A program made the position numbers and the translations under genes. From Echinococcus granulosus (lineage: Eukaryota > Platyhelminthes > Cestoda > Cyclophyllidea > Taeniidae), in NCBI RefSeq assembly GCF_000524195.1, contig NW_020170382.1:2998-66997 (forward strand): 64,000 bases of DNA. Direction: 5' to 3'. The notes beneath the pieces are model-generated. The model saw only the letters and a list, made by a program, of their open reading frames with translations. It had not been told where the DNA came from and did no database searches. Shown one piece after another: positions 26,401 through 39,785 of the stretch. Positions within the stretch are counted from its first letter, which is position 1. Each line of letters begins with the position of its first letter.

Positions 26401-29400
26401 TATTAACTTTTGTGTGTAAGACGGCATTACTTGACTTTCTTGAATCTGCCCGTGTTGTTGATGCTCTCTATGGGACTATCAAAATTCCTACCCAATTACT
26501 TTTTGCCAAATTAGATTTCTTTTATGCATTGTACTGAATATTACGTAAACTTTACTAGCGTGCTCCACTTAACCTCTAAATTAAAAGTATGACATACCGA
26601 TATAAAAAATTGTCTATTTTTAGCCTACGGGCGAGCTGGAAAATTTTAGTCGTGGGCATGAGGGCACGCCGCCTAGGTGGTGGAGGAATCCACGAACGCG
26701 GTTGACTCCGCATATTTTTATTGCCTAATTGAATACGTCTCGTTTCACTACGTAAATTCCCTTTTTTCTTGGGTGCCGCACGGGATGCCTCTCGTGGTAA
26801 CCCACCTTTCCACTTCGTTGATAGTCTTCCTGTAAGTCGTGATCAACCACTAGGCCAAAACGACAATGGTACGATGCATTTATATCGTAGGGGGAACGAC
26901 ACCTATTAATAGTAGTATATGCTTAGATTGAATAAGAACTCTTGAGCATCGTGTCCTGTGCAGAGTGAACTGTATCAAGGAGCATTGATGGGCGAGATGG
27001 TTTTGAGGACTAACCGATGTTCTGCAGGGAGCACACTGTAACCATCGCTTTTTGTATGAAAATTCATCTTGAAGTAATTTTAGGAAGAATAATGTCATGT
27101 TCTCAGACTATATTGCGAAGTATTGCTTCCAAGTACAGGCCGTAAGCTTTTCTTTAAGGTCGATTTCGATTCACTAGAGCCTCACCTTGCTCTGTTAGTG
27201 GTTACTACTGGAAGTTCAAAGCTGGGAACTTTTGAAAGGTCGACGCTGTTTAATTCCTTCTTTAGTGAGTCTCCGTAGCTTCATACATCCACAGAAGGCA
27301 TCTTCCGTCTCCAATACTTAGGTTTGGTAACCATCCAGTGAACTCAGAATTGCTGTTCATTCGGGTCGAGATGCTGTGTGTGGAATGGAGGCCCCGCCTT
27401 TAAGATGGTGCTAAAACCTTTAATGACTGAAGATGACGAGTACTTAAATGATCCGCCAAATAAATACCGTCTAACTATAACATCGAATACCTTGTATCCT
27501 TCCTTTCAAATATCGGTATTGATTGCGTGTTCCTCGATCATGCGTAGACTTTGATTTTGGACTTTACAGTTACGATCCCTTCTTGAATACTTAGCTGAAC
27601 TTATGTATTTTAATCCTTGTTTGTAGAAACCGGGCTAAAATTAAAAGTTCGCCATTAGTTCTTTTTTGGGTGCCTAGCGCCATTGTCCAGGAGATCATTT
27701 TCCTTCGGCAGAAGTATTGCCTTTTTCCTCGCTTTTCTTCCCATTTCTAGACGTGCCTCTCACGCATTCACTGACTCATTGAAACAAAAACTTGAACGTA
27801 CTTTCTGTCTAGTCATCTTGTGCCTCTTTTTTAATCAACCCTCCACTAATTACGGCCTCTCTTTTCTGGCACACACGCACGTGCACAGGCATTTTTGATA
27901 GTTGGACGGAATGCAGATGGTGGGATCGTTTTGGGTTTTGTCAAGTTGCATACCTTTCTCATCGTCCGATGACGTGATTGATGATTACACCATCTCGGGT
28001 ATGGTCATTGACGCATTTTGGAGCTTAGTGGACCCCAGCTGGCACTTCGTTTCGGCCTCTCTTGGTGTCTCAGTTATTGTGTGGTTTGGTTTGCGGACAT
28101 TTCATTCAGAACGTTCTTTCAGAGAATCAGTTCCATCGTGGAACTGATAACGTATCAGTTAAGTATTTTGGCTAGGACTCGACTACTTGATGCATCAGTT
28201 TAAATTTGGGATTTCCTCCTTGTCAATCAGTTCCAATCTTCAACATGCTTCAGACATATCTGGGCTGGAAATGAAGTCGATGCCAATTAACTGAAAGAAA
28301 CTGTGTTGTAAGAAAACTCATTTATCTTAAAACACGAATTTTTAATGTGCCTTTAATCCCTATCATATTACACTGTTTAGAACGTCGATTGTGTAGCCAT
28401 TTAGGGCACGTACTTCCAATATTGTGCGAGTGGTAATCAAATAAAATTTGGTTTTAAAATCTGACTTTTTACACCATATGATCCAACCTTGACACTGTCT
28501 TTTTTATCGGGACTTCATTTTTTTTCATTCTGATGACACCATTTCGTCACAATTTACATACACCGACAGCATATTTACCTTTGACCTTCAATCGAAGTTC
28601 CTGTTTTCTTCTATCCGTTTATTCAATTTCCACAAATAGAAGGTGTATTTTACCCCATGTTCTCACAGCACCCCGTTTCTGCATGGTATATTGAGATATC
28701 AAGCCATGGTTGTATAACACCTCATTCACCATTGGGTGGTTCTGTCATCGCTCTGCAATGGCACACTTGCTATATCATTTTCCTCCATTAAATTCTCATG
28801 GTCAAACATAGCCTAATTTGCCAACTTGATTCAGTGGTAGGTGACTGCAAAAAGTTGGAAGACAAGTCATGCCATGCTTACTGTTCGGTGTCGACTGCAA
28901 AGCGTCCTTGTTGGACCATATTACCATACTACACATTGAACAAAAGCCATCGTCATCAACTGTCCTTGGATTGGTATTTGTGTTGTCAAGGTTTTGCATT
29001 CATATTTCAGTATTCGAGCTGATTCTTGATTACTTGTCGGTTTAGTCGAAGTACACAACCCTTTTGATCCATTTTTCGTTATCGCGACGCCGTGGAACTG
29101 TTGAAGTGCATCGAATTCTGGCCAATTATGGACTTCATACTTTCAGGGCTTCGAGATTTCTATGGAAAATAGCATTTTGGCTTTTAAAGTGCTGTAAAAG
29201 TACATCCTAACATTTGGAGCCTCGTGAGTGATATAGTTCCAACCATCTAACCCTGTTACTGTTAGTATTTTCCCCTGTTCTCCCCCTTTCCTACGCTCCC
29301 ATCAAATTTTAAAGGAATGGCTAAGCCATAATTCACTCCAAAGACCTTATTTGTGATACATCCCTCTTGTGGCTTTAAAAGTGCGAACGCCTGGTATTTG

Positions 29401-32400
29401 ATTCCTCCTCTTCCGTCTGTCTGGAACCACAATAGCAACTTCCTTCAGCATGTTATCTACATCCGACGTCTCAGTTTTCTTACCTGAGGCTGTGCATCAA
29501 ACATATGTGACACGTTTGATTAAACTGAACTGGCTTAGACTGGAAAGGAAAAATAAGGCATAAACAGACGGTGCTATGATAGGATAGTAAACATTGGAGT
29601 GGTGGTAATTGAGTTCCTTCTGAGGCTCTGGTAGCGAACGTGCTAATCGTTACCGTTGCAGAGTTCCGGCGGTTCCAACGATATTTCTTTTTTTTCGGTT
29701 ACCCATACATTTAGAAACAAAAACTTGCCTTCCACCTGCCTTGTTATTACCCGGTTCTGTTTCTCTATTTTTGCATTTCGAATGTCATGTGTTCTATGCT
29801 GTGTGCTTCGTATTATGCAACTTTAGCAAATTCTATTTCAGAAGTATGTTCTTACGTGGCTCTTACGAGCTTTTGATTCATATCTAGGTAATCACATTAT
29901 TTTTCATCTTAAGATGAAGCCACGAATCGTGTGCAGCGAGCCATTTTTGTCGCTGCTTTCCCTCCTTCCCTCGCTGCAGCAACCGATTTCCCCCCTAGAC
30001 AGGTCACCTCCAAATACTCCCGTCTGGTCTTCGAACAGACATGCGATTTTTTTATGCTCTGCCAAACTTTTAATGTGGTTTTGCTTTTGGTGTCATGGAT
30101 TGCTTAAACTGAATGCGGTTAAGGTTTTTTGGTGGCCATTTGACGACAGAAATGTTTGCATGGTAAGTTATTTGGGTGTTCGAGCGAGAATCGGTCTCTT
30201 GATTCAATTTTCCCGGAGAAAAAAAAATGGGTTGAATTTACTTGAACCCAAATTTTTCTGAATGCTAAAAAGGCAGAAGTTGGAGTTGTATGTAGGAATG
30301 AGGCAGAACAAGGTGCAGTTTAAGTCCAAATATGATTAGTTATAACTACATACTAAACAGTACTGCGGCACATAAGGCGAAATAAATCGAATCGGGTGTG
30401 ATTTTTGGCTACTAACGAATTGTAACCCGTAGATACCCTGGCAATGCCAGGTAGGATGAATTGAGCACTTTACTGAAATGTTCTTGCCTTGTAGAGTCGT
30501 GTCGTGGTTAATGATGAGAGGGAGAAGTCCATCACGGGTCGATCGCGAAAGTCTTCTCGGAGTGGAATGCGACAGCCTGCTTCCTCCATACACAGTAGGT
30601 GTTCTCCCTACCGTTCTGATCCCATGGGACTAATGGGAGGCTGCTGACGTTAATACACAAACTCGGCTCTTCTCCTTAAGACCCATACATTCAACACCTC
30701 ACCGCAGCATCCTCGAATCGTGCCAGCTCGACTGCGGTGCTTCTTCGAGCCTCAGCAGCCAACCAGATCGCGGCAAAACTGCGAAGTGCTGCCGACCCAA
30801 GAGACCCCACTGGCACCACTACGTGGATGGGCTACAATCGTGGCGCAAATGCCTCCAATCTCCCATTAACCGTGCCAGCCTCCTCTACGACCACAGCTTC
30901 CAGACATTCCAATTCCACTGCCACCGTCTCTGGCCCTGCTGCTATGGCCAATCCTCAAGCGTTCGGCTCAAACCGATTGATTTTTATTGGATCCAAGGCC
31001 TTGAAGAAGGTAGAGTGAGTAGGTGTTATTGGATTAGTGATCTCCTACTTTCTTGGAAGGTGTGTATTGTGGCTTCACGCGAATTTTAAAGAGGCCAGTC
31101 GAATCAAGGCACATGGCAGACTTAACTCACACTCTTCCGAATTTCGGGGGAGGGGGCATTTGCGCTCAAATGAGACTTGGGACTTGCAAAAAGAGATGGG
31201 AGAAGACCAATTTTAAGAATTGAACGCTACCTCGTGCTTCGACATCTATAAACTTATCTCAATACATAATCCATGGAAAGATTTGTTGTTGCGGCCGAGT
31301 CATCGTGGGGGCTGAAATGCTGACCTCTGAGGTACTCTTTTAAGAATAAATTTTATCACATGAAATAGACTCTTTGGTTGAATTTTGATATCCTTGTCAA
31401 CTCTTTTCATTCTAGTGCATCATCGGTTTCTTTTTTCCTGGTCGCAAGTGGAAAACCATCATAGCATCTAGCGCGCGTGAACTTTTAGACGTTGCGAAAG
31501 TTTGTGATTTTTGTGTTCACAGGTTATGCGTCAATCACACACCTGGGTTCGGGCGTTTTGCGTACTGACTGACTGTTTGCGGTAATGACTGTTGAGACTG
31601 TGGGGTGGGAATAAGTCACTACGCCAAGGATCAACACTGACGTATAGTCGTACGGCCGTCCTGGAAGCGTGCGCACTATTCCACTGTCTTACTGCTGAGC
31701 AACTGGGAGTACCCGTTATCATACCGTACTGTGTTTTGTGCTATGCTTAAAGTCTAATGCACAAGTAAGCGTAGGAATAAACATCCGCGGAGTCGTGTTT
31801 GATGCGCTCCTTCGCAGGAAACTTGCTTCATCGCCCTTCATACGCTGTTGGATGCAAGCGCTCACTACTACCGATGTCTAACACCTTGATGGTGTCTGGA
31901 CCAGCAGGTGACATGTGCGCAGACTGTATGTGATAAGATACACCGTCCACTTACCGCCGTGTGTAGTGTGGTACATCGACTAATAGCTACTTGGCCCCGT
32001 GTGTCGTGCTGTCGCGATCTCACCTCTTTGGCAGATGGTTAGATTAAAAATCCTCGCTTAGTTTGCACACCCTTGGGCTGAAAACACTAGGTCAGATTGG
32101 TTGAAATGAAGATGCCAAATCTGAAAACATGATAGTGAGACAACAACCGATAGAAAGGTAGTGATCGGTTTGTATTGTTTATCTGTCATTGGAAAATAGA
32201 CATCAGCATTTTTAACTTCGATCGCACGGAAGGAACTTTGGGGACGTGGAAAAAGAATTTCACCAGTTTTTTTCCAAAGGGCAAAGTTGATTGATGAGGA
32301 TAATGACTTTAAAGGTGTGTTTCTCGGGTACGTTGTGCTGATATTTGGCATGATAATTCGAACACACTGGCTCGTTTACGCAAGTCTCAAAGGGACAAAG

Positions 32401-35400
32401 TACGCTCTATCTTTCGTCAGCTGTTAGTCTGGATAAAATGTCCTTTCGTTTTATTGGTTTTGTCTACACTCCGTCGAATTATTTATTCCAAAATGTGGGA
32501 CTTGATCGAACCTCGTGCCTTAAGACCTAGGTTCGACATACTTTTGTTGTGCAAAAGAACATCGTTGATACAACTTCTTGATGCATTTCACCGAATAACT
32601 GTATTATCCATCCGGCCTTTAAACCACCAGAAAGTGGAAGTTGACAGAGTTGATTCTCATGGGGAGAGACAGACTCCATCGTTCCAACTTTTGAGGTTTC
32701 ACCCTTCTTTGTGTTTTTTGGAGCCTTGCGGCTGATAGACCCTTGTAACGAAAGCCTTTCTAGCGCCTTTAAGGACCTCTCTAGTTCAATTGGCAAGCAC
32801 ATTTGTCAAGTAGTGGATAAGTTAAGTCATGGGCTTGCCAATGGTGGGTCGATATTCGGTTCCGGTGTGGTGTGTCGGAGGCATAGCTTTCTGTCACTTT
32901 TTGCATTTGTCTGCCGAAGGTTGAAGAAAAGGTGGATTTCGCTACCGCAGGACTCGTTTAGGCAGTGGTCTTTATTAGCGGTGTTGTAGCTCGAGCTATG
33001 AACTTGTGGGTTCTCCGTTCACCAGTGCACTAACTCAGTAGACTGTTGGCAACACCCAAGTTAGGTGTTAAGATATACTCATGATCTGGATTTATTAATT
33101 GCTTGGTTATTGTGGCGAAAGAATAATCGGAGTCTCTAAATCGATGTGCACTGAAAACTAGAATTACCTTCTCGTAGTGGCGTCATTGAGGTGTGATGAG
33201 AGCTGCTATAACATTTTTGTACTACAACAACAATATCTTACAAAGTCCACTCTGATACACATCCTTTCGATGCTTATTTGTTAAATGAATCTTTTTGGGA
33301 TGATCCATTCAGTTTGGGCTAACTTACAGCAAGGGCATATCAGTAACTGCTTGAAGTTTACTTAAATCTCCATATAGTAGGAGATACTTGGGCGTGCATA
33401 TTATAACATTCTTTTTCCCAGTTCGGTGTTGTTTTGCTTCCTGTGCGTTTATCTTGACTTTTTTCGGCCCCTCCACATGCTCTACTTTGATCTGTTCAAT
33501 CAACATCTTACTCAGTTCCATTTCGTTATGAAGAATAGCTGCGAAACGAGAGGTATCGGGGGACTACATACTTTTCGCCTAGATCTGGCCACTTTTTCCC
33601 TTTTGTGGTCGTCCACGCTAAGTATCCCCTCAAATTGTCCGCTTTGGTGCGAGATACCAACATAGTCTAGTCTAGAGAGTAATAAATGCTGCATCCATTC
33701 GTAATAGCTGTTCAAGGAGTGCGTCCACCTCCAATATGGCGACCAGTCATCAGAATGTAGTTCTACGAGTGTGAACAACAAGATTGAAACGAGGTGAGAG
33801 GTGTAACACTACCCACGTCCTCCACTTTGGTCCAACTATCCCAAGGGTCCCATAACGTAGGTATTTGGCGAATGTTTATAGCTCGTGTCTGATGGAAAAA
33901 TTATAAAGCATTTGCGCGGGAATTTTCCCTGTCGTACTTTCCAACGGTTCATCGGTGCTTCTTCGACCTTCTCAGATCGCTAGTCTTTGTGGCTTTCTAA
34001 CTCATGAAATCACGATCTAAATCTGCTATAGGTCACGATGGAGAACATCTCTTCCATGTTGGACACCTTTTTTCGATTTCAATTTAGCTTCATGCTCCAA
34101 AATAATGTGGTTCAGGCTATTACATTCAGCCTTAACACCTTTGAATTCTTGAAGCATTAGGCTGCACTGGTTTTATCTCGCCGCGCTGTCCTTGTCATAG
34201 CGTTCGAAGTATTCCCTTAGGTTTACTAATGAATCACATGTTTACAACAGAGGGCGTAGGATGATACGTTGAAGTACCACCCAGTAGTGTGTTTAGATAA
34301 TACGTTTGCTAACAATGTCTCAGAGGAAGACTCGACCACCACAACTCAGATACTTTATTGTTTAGCATGACACCAACACCTGCAGTACCAAACTGACCAA
34401 TCAAACTGCTGCTGCGAAGCCAAAAAATGCATTTTCCCTCAGGTCAAGAACATGCTACACATATTTCATCGTTTTACCTGCTCTATTGGGTGCACGAGTT
34501 AGTAGAAAAAGTTGTTCGTCATAAACTGATGAGGAACACATCACCTACCTGTGATGTCGGACCCAATTAAGCACATCTAGGCGTCATGTACATGCGCCAC
34601 TACCAGTGAATATGTTAATGGTCAACAAGCTGCAATATTTGTGTGCCTTCAATTTAGGCCGGCTCTGGAAACCGTCTAACAGTAGTTCCCAGCCTAAACA
34701 TAATCCAAGCCGCCCATCGCCACCACCAGCAGCGTCCTCAGTCTTCCTCAGCACCTCCTATCGACTCGGCTTCTATGCATCTGGAGACGCCACGAGAGCT
34801 CATTATTGATGTGGCGGAGGAGGACGATGATGTTGTGGCTGATGCTGATGCTGAATCGGCGATGGCGGCAGCGGAGCTAGAGGCTGCGGTCGCGGCCTCG
34901 GCACTTGCTTCTGAACCTAATCACGACGACTCCATCGACCACCATCATCAACAGCAACAATTTTCACGCACTGCCGGAGGTGGCACTCATCATAAGGCGA
35001 ATCTGCGACCGTCACTTTGCAGTGTGCCTGCTGGGGTTGGTTTTTTTTGGCTTGCCGTGGTGCTTTTGATTTCTTGTATTTCCCTGAAAACAGGTATCTC
35101 AAAAGAGCTGGTGGTGGTGTTGGTTTTCTCATTTTTTAAGGCGATGCAATCTTCTTCGTTTCTTGTGGCTTGTCGAGGCTATTACCGTTTTTCACATTCA
35201 GTGAATTTTCTAGTTGAAATGCTTAAAGGGCGTTATTCAATGCTAGTGCTTTTGTTGGGTTAAATAGGTGATTTATTCCACAGTCTGTGACGTCTACGCG
35301 CTGCTTAGCTTGACATTTTTTTGCTTGCCTTTAAGAAACCCTTACTTCTGAGGAACTGGTGGTGTTAGCGAAATTTTTTCTTATTTTCCGAGCAAATGGG

Positions 35401-36822
35401 TAATCCTTAATTCTTTTGGCCATGAAGACACAACTATTGGGTTGGAGGCAAGTAGCGCCACTAATCACTCTCCCCTTAATGGTAACATATTAGTACGGTT
35501 GGCAGCAGACAATTCCGGAGGATAGACACACGGAAGATGCTTTTCAGGGCCTACTTGGGAATCGGGGATTTTTGACTATGCCCATCGGTTTCTGCGGCTC
35601 GAATTTCTCAAACTAGCGATGTTTCTTGCTATGCGCGCATTAACCAATGACACCTTTGAAAAGAAAATTAGCCCTTTTGATGTTCTGGAGTTCTGTTACA
35701 CAGCTCATATTTTTGTTTCACCTATTCACGTTTTTATAATCCGTGAAAAACGAAAGAGCGGCCAAGATGGCGAACTGGAGGTTGAATCCCAGATCAGGGA
35801 TGCTTCATGCTTGATGGCTTATTGGATAATTTTAGTTCATTCTTCAATCTCTTCCTATTATTATCGTAACTGTGATTTCTACTTCTGACAAAACACTCAT
35901 CGTGAATGTGAAATCTGTTGTTCTCCGGCTAATAAGCTTTTCAGACACTAATTTTTCCAATTCCCATCCTTCAAGCAAATCCCAAGAGGAATGGTGCGAA
36001 GACACTTCCCCTAGACATTGGCTTACTCGATTTCTTCCTTTCGACGTAAACAAGACTGGTGTCTGTTTACCCATGGCCGATGACCTTCAGGCTGGCGGGT
36101 GAACTCCTTTTCCTCGCAAGAATGCGGCTGCGTCATGCGTGGGTGACGTCCGCTCGAGGTGATTGGTCGGTTCAATCGCCGTACTCTCGCTCATGTCCAC
36201 AGTGCGCAATATTAATCGGTGTACTTTTATGGCCACGCCTATTCTGTACTTTTTCTTCTATCTTGAAAGCCAACCTGACACTGCAGCCTTTGAGGCACGG
36301 ATTGGCGTATTTTCCACACTGCATCTCAACGGTTACAAGCCAGGCTAATGACGACTACAAAAGGGTCAAAAGTGGTTCTTTGCTCTTTCAGCAAATGCTT
36401 GTCTTCCAAACGCGTCGTATGTGAAAAACGCAGTGGATAATGCCGCAACTATCGTTGTCTTCTTCAATCACCTCACCTCTTACCTCAGTGAAGGGCCTCG
36501 GGTTCTACGAGCCTTCATAAATGTGTCCCTTGACTCCAAAGACCTTTTGTTTTCTTTCTCCATTTCCTGTCTTTTTTATTTCTCTTTTTTTCTACAACAA
36601 TGCTACCCACGATAGCAATGGCACATCAACGCATTTGAGCGTGCGTGGGCACGTCCTTCAGCCCCCTCCCTGTCTGATGTACCTCCTGCGCTGTGCCAAG
36701 AAAGAAGCCCCCTTCCGCTTGTTGTGTGTGTGTGCTTGAGGAATCCTCCGCCTGCATTTGCTCGAAAGCGGAGGGTCGAGTGTCGAACGCATATGTACCA
36801 CCACCATCAACATCCAGTCTAG
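17440..36822 (+). CDS. Large serine-rich low-complexity protein of unknown family, about 1340 residues, 19 exons
   Basis: Function not recognised. Phase-matched exons are 17440-17497, 17605-17706, 17744-19078, 19119-19305, 19704-19735, 19932-20015, 20269-20308, 20788-20943, 20994-21203, 24811-25312, 26624-26676, 27691-27713, 30681-31009, 34658-35021 (or 34979), 35945-36045, 36121-36158, 36270-36331, 36392-36522 and 36616-36822. Their sum is divisible by three. The N-terminus (MSNPWHAFCKELASSPTRPR) leads into CRTCGVMFLRDKAESHY...C, a possible short C2HC zinc site. Then come a charged segment (AAQLEEKLSNKRLKADSLRK) and a long Ser-rich tail. The middle exons encode compact sequence such as HVDPYDVATIVEDFSYYSDR and a short coil (LKVLLQEARQQQQRL). 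Later parts are Ser/Thr/Pro-rich, with Gln, His and acidic-Ala runs. The 23-nt exon gives RRSFSFGR, a basic phosphosite-like motif. The big exons are secure; the short exons and both ends are inference. Confidence 0.6.
17707..17743 (+). other. 37-nt mini-intron
   Basis: It starts GTTTGC and ends CATATAG. It joins the CRTCGVMFLRDKAESHY frame to AFNECLSKNTSK with a shared Asp codon (G|AT). Confidence 0.5.
19079..19118 (+). other. 40-nt mini-intron
   Basis: GTAATC...CTCCTTTAG, 40 nt, the same length as the ADAP intron. Reading through gives a stop eight codons later; splicing continues the frame into DTVINLLTQCGCVEMGDL. Confidence 0.6.
27691..27713 (+). other. 23-nt microexon encoding RSFSFGR
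   Basis: It is flanked by ...CATTGTCCAG and GTATTG. One base completes the arginine codon from the 26624-26676 exon, seven codons follow, and one base continues into the 30681 exon. It is the only piece I found that bridges the phase between those two exons. Confidence 0.45.
31560..31990 (+). repeat. Interspersed repeat family B, copy 2 (in intron)
   Basis: Partner of 3200-3490, with the same block order: ACTGACGTATAGTCGTACGG, CAGGAAACTTGCTTCATCGC, GGTGACATGTGCGCAG and GTGTGTAGTGTGGTAC. It is longer than copy 1 through extra sequence between blocks. No conserved reading frame was seen. Confidence 0.55.
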
Positions 36823-38869
36823 GTTTTAGTACTCCCTCTTCCACCAATCAGGCGACTGCGCAACTGGGCGCAAAATCCCCAAACGGAACGGATGAATGAA
36901 GCCAATTTTATGTGATGCATCCATCTCTTTCTCCCACTCCCACTCCCACACCGTTCCTGTCGCATCGTTCGTGGCAAATTGTGAAAAATTCGTTTTTTGA
37001 AACCTTGGAACCGTCTTACTTTGAACTTCAAATAGCACAAATCGGGTTATTCCCACTGGGTTTCACGATCTCATTGGGTCGCTTCACACCTACCGTCATT
37101 ATTTCACCGTCAGTTGGACTTTGTTTTGTAGATGAGGCAAAAAACGTACTAAAAGGCTGATTTGGTCGCCCGGGAGGTTTGGTTATCGTTAAGATAGTCA
37201 ACTTTGTACAATTGTTATGATGGGAAATGACTAATCAGGGATTGCTCCTTCTGATACTTTACTCCATCTCTATTATAGCCTTTTCCTCAAGAGTTAAAAC
37301 GCCTAACTGGTGTCGTTGCTATCGCGTCCACTTTCAAAGAGTTTGCCCCGGGACATGGGGTAGTCTTACCCACCCTCGAGTTGAATAGCATAGTGTAGAC
37401 AGATCTTGGCGAATAAATCCGTCTGTGATCCGCTGCGATCCCTCGTGGAGCAAGCATAGTGTTCTGGGGATAAAGCTGTGGGCGCCTTTGAATTGTGAAG
37501 TGGGCAGTGAGGGTATTCTACGTGTTCATTTGATGAAGGAACGTTGGATCGCAAATACCATTTCTAATCGCAAGCCAGTTGATCTCGAAATCTGATCGTC
37601 ATCAATGAAAATTGAGTGGGACCCACCAGCTCAGCTTTCCCGGCTTTTCGATCTGGTTCACTTGCAAGCGATTTGTTTCGTCACCTCAAGAATACGGGGC
37701 TCTTTCTGAAGGCGATGCATTAATACCTTTGTGTGAATCATTAACTAGTCAGGTGGTTGAGATTATATGAGGGTGGCAAGCTCTGTCACCTTGGCTTTTG
37801 TATTTTTGAAACCTTGTCAAGCTGGGATTGTAAAGCCAGCAAGCTGGAAATCGCGTCCATCAGTTTTGCCTGGTATTTGATGACAGAAGATTGGATCCAG
37901 AACAAGAAGAAAGTAGTAGGGGGGTTACCGTACCGATAAGTAGATAGACCCGCCCATATCCATTACGAGGGCCTGTAATGTGCGCACATGAACAATCATA
38001 TGCACTTGCCAAAACTCCGCCGTCTAGTGAACCTGAGATCATTCGGGTATCATGTAGTCGAGTTACACAAACCAATGTCCCACCATTAGGACAATGTTTA
38101 AGCGGGTAAATTCGCTCATCCCCATGAGGTAGTCTTTCTCGATTTACGGAATGGGAATAAATAAGGATAAGGTGAGTAGTTTTGGCATGACATTCAAGTA
38201 AGTTTGACATCTTATGACCCCATAATGGTGCCTTTCAACCCGATTAGCCTGTGTTACTCATATTCCATTGTGTGAGTAAGCGATCACTTCAAGAGCATGT
38301 TGGATTTTCAATCGGATTAGTCGATTTCCGTATGAAATTCTCTTGCCAGAATGCCTAGCATTAGGCATTATAAATTGTTAAGAGTAAAAGAGGCACCATC
38401 TTTCCGTTTGTTGTAAAACCAAAAGACAATTCTTTAGCTATTATAACCAGTTCGACCACGCGTGACACTACTTATTTCTTCTCAAAGTAGACTCGGACTT
38501 TTAGGAAATTCCCTGCAGATTGTAACTTTAACTGGTAGTTACCATCTCCATTGATGGGTAGCAAGTTGGACAAAACCCTAGCCTAGCATTCCTCAATCCA
38601 ATCATTGAAATATACACTCTCAACGCTGTAGCGCCGTGAGTATCCACCCGAAGTCGTAACGAGTCCCACTAGCATGAGGAAAAATGCATTATCGACGTAC
38701 AGTAGGACTGAAAGGCCGTATCGTTGAAAATAAGCATAAGTCACCGTGATTGAGGGCTTTACGTGGCTATACATTCATATAGACAAAACATCATATCCAC
38801 ACAGTCCTTGGCTCGATGGTTATTGTGACTAAATGCAACTTAGTGAGGTTTATGTAATACCTTGATTTT

Positions 38870-39000
38870 TGTTTAAGGTTGCGCCTTTTGTACTTCTGCT
38901 GGGCGGCATGTCCTCTAAGCTACATCAGCAGCTCCTCAGCTCTTTTGTACGTCAAAAATACATATTCTGCCCAAGTATTATGATTGCTTGCGTCTACAAG
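38870..39000 (+). repeat. Interspersed repeat family A, short 3' copy
   Basis: Contains CTTTTGTACGTCAAAAATAC, ATTCTGCCCAAGTATTATG and the preceding GGGCGGCATGTCCTC. These match the 3' block of the 39150-39785 copy, which lies only about 150 bp downstream. Confidence 0.55.
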
Positions 39001-39149
39001 CGGCAGCGAAAAGAAAGCCTGATCCCGACCGTCTCCCGTATTCTACCGGAATGCTATTAATAACTAAACCGACTCAGCCGTGAACCATCCGGAAAAGTCT
39101 GTCACGAAGCTGTCAATGGTACTGTACGTAAACGCGATACCTCCTCCAC

Positions 39150-39785
39150 TTCTACACTAGTTAGGCGGAACCCAGATAGATATGGCTGGGGAATCCTGGG
39201 GCAATAACAAAGTAGCAAGGAAGAACAGACGCCATACCTTATCCCCATGAAACTATCTTAAACCCCGTCTTTTGTTACATTTCTCTGCTTTTAGACCAGT
39301 GTCCTTGCTCCTCCGGATTCAATAGATTTGCCAAGATGGATCAGTGATGTTGGAGTTAAGTATCTTCTCAGTTACACCCTCGGTACTGAATACTTTGTGA
39401 TGGCTAAGGCGGTAGGATGACCGAGGGAAGCGCTGGAGACGACGCTTTAAAAGAAGGGCACTGTATATCACTTCCTTTTTTTAGTTCTTTTTGGTTTCGA
39501 GGACCTTTAAGATCCTGCCGTTGTATTTCCTCTGGGCGGCGATGCCTCCGGACCGAGCCAGTAATCCCTCAGCCCTTCTCTATGTCGAGAATACACTTTC
39601 TGTTTTAGTAATATGTCCTCTATCGCCTTCAAGAAAGACTCGGGGCGCTGGATTTTTTTATGATTCATCAAGAGGATGGAGAATTTAAGTCAGATGTAGT
39701 ATTTTCACCGAAATAACTCTCAATAACATGGGTATTTTGCAAAAGTTTTTAATAAATAAGCCTTGGATGATTTAAAAAAAAAAAA
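39150..39785 (+). repeat. Interspersed repeat family A, near full-length copy ending in poly(A)
   Basis: It shares 5', middle and 3' blocks with 7260-7850: GGAACCCAGATAGATATG, TTGCCAAGATGGATCAGTGA with AAGTATCTTCTCAG, CAGCCCTTCTCTATGTCGAG and GACTCGGGGCGCTG. It is followed by AATAAA at 39751-39756 and a run of 13 A at 39774-39786, consistent with insertion through a polyadenylated RNA. Confidence 0.7.

Noticed and set aside
29914..30010. Possible exon starting MKPRIVCSEPFLSLL after TTCATCTTAAG
   Set aside because: No phase at its ends matches the neighbouring exons, and the 27691-27713 microexon already bridges them.
31800..31835. Hammerhead-like motif (TTTGATGCGCTCCTTCGCAGGAAAC) in repeat family B
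   Set aside because: It lacks the CTGATGA core and the paired stem before GAAAC, and the other copy at 3330-3360 does not keep the pattern.
34524..34560. CTGATGAGG hammerhead core match
   Set aside because: No following CGAAA and no closing stems; a chance match.
36332..36391. Reading through this segment as coding (frame ANLTLQPLRHGLAYF...)
   Set aside because: The following CA|AAT frame is only reached by a 17-nt intron, which is too short, whereas a 60-nt intron with a CTAAT branch-like motif joins the alternative frame cleanly.
36741..36899. Alternative terminal exon of the 17.4-kb gene (ESSACICSKAEGRVSNAYVP... to a stop)
   Set aside because: An acceptor exists only in a GT-rich context, and the frame overlaps the 36616-36822 exon, which fits the upstream phase without another intron. 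Kept only as an alternative ending.
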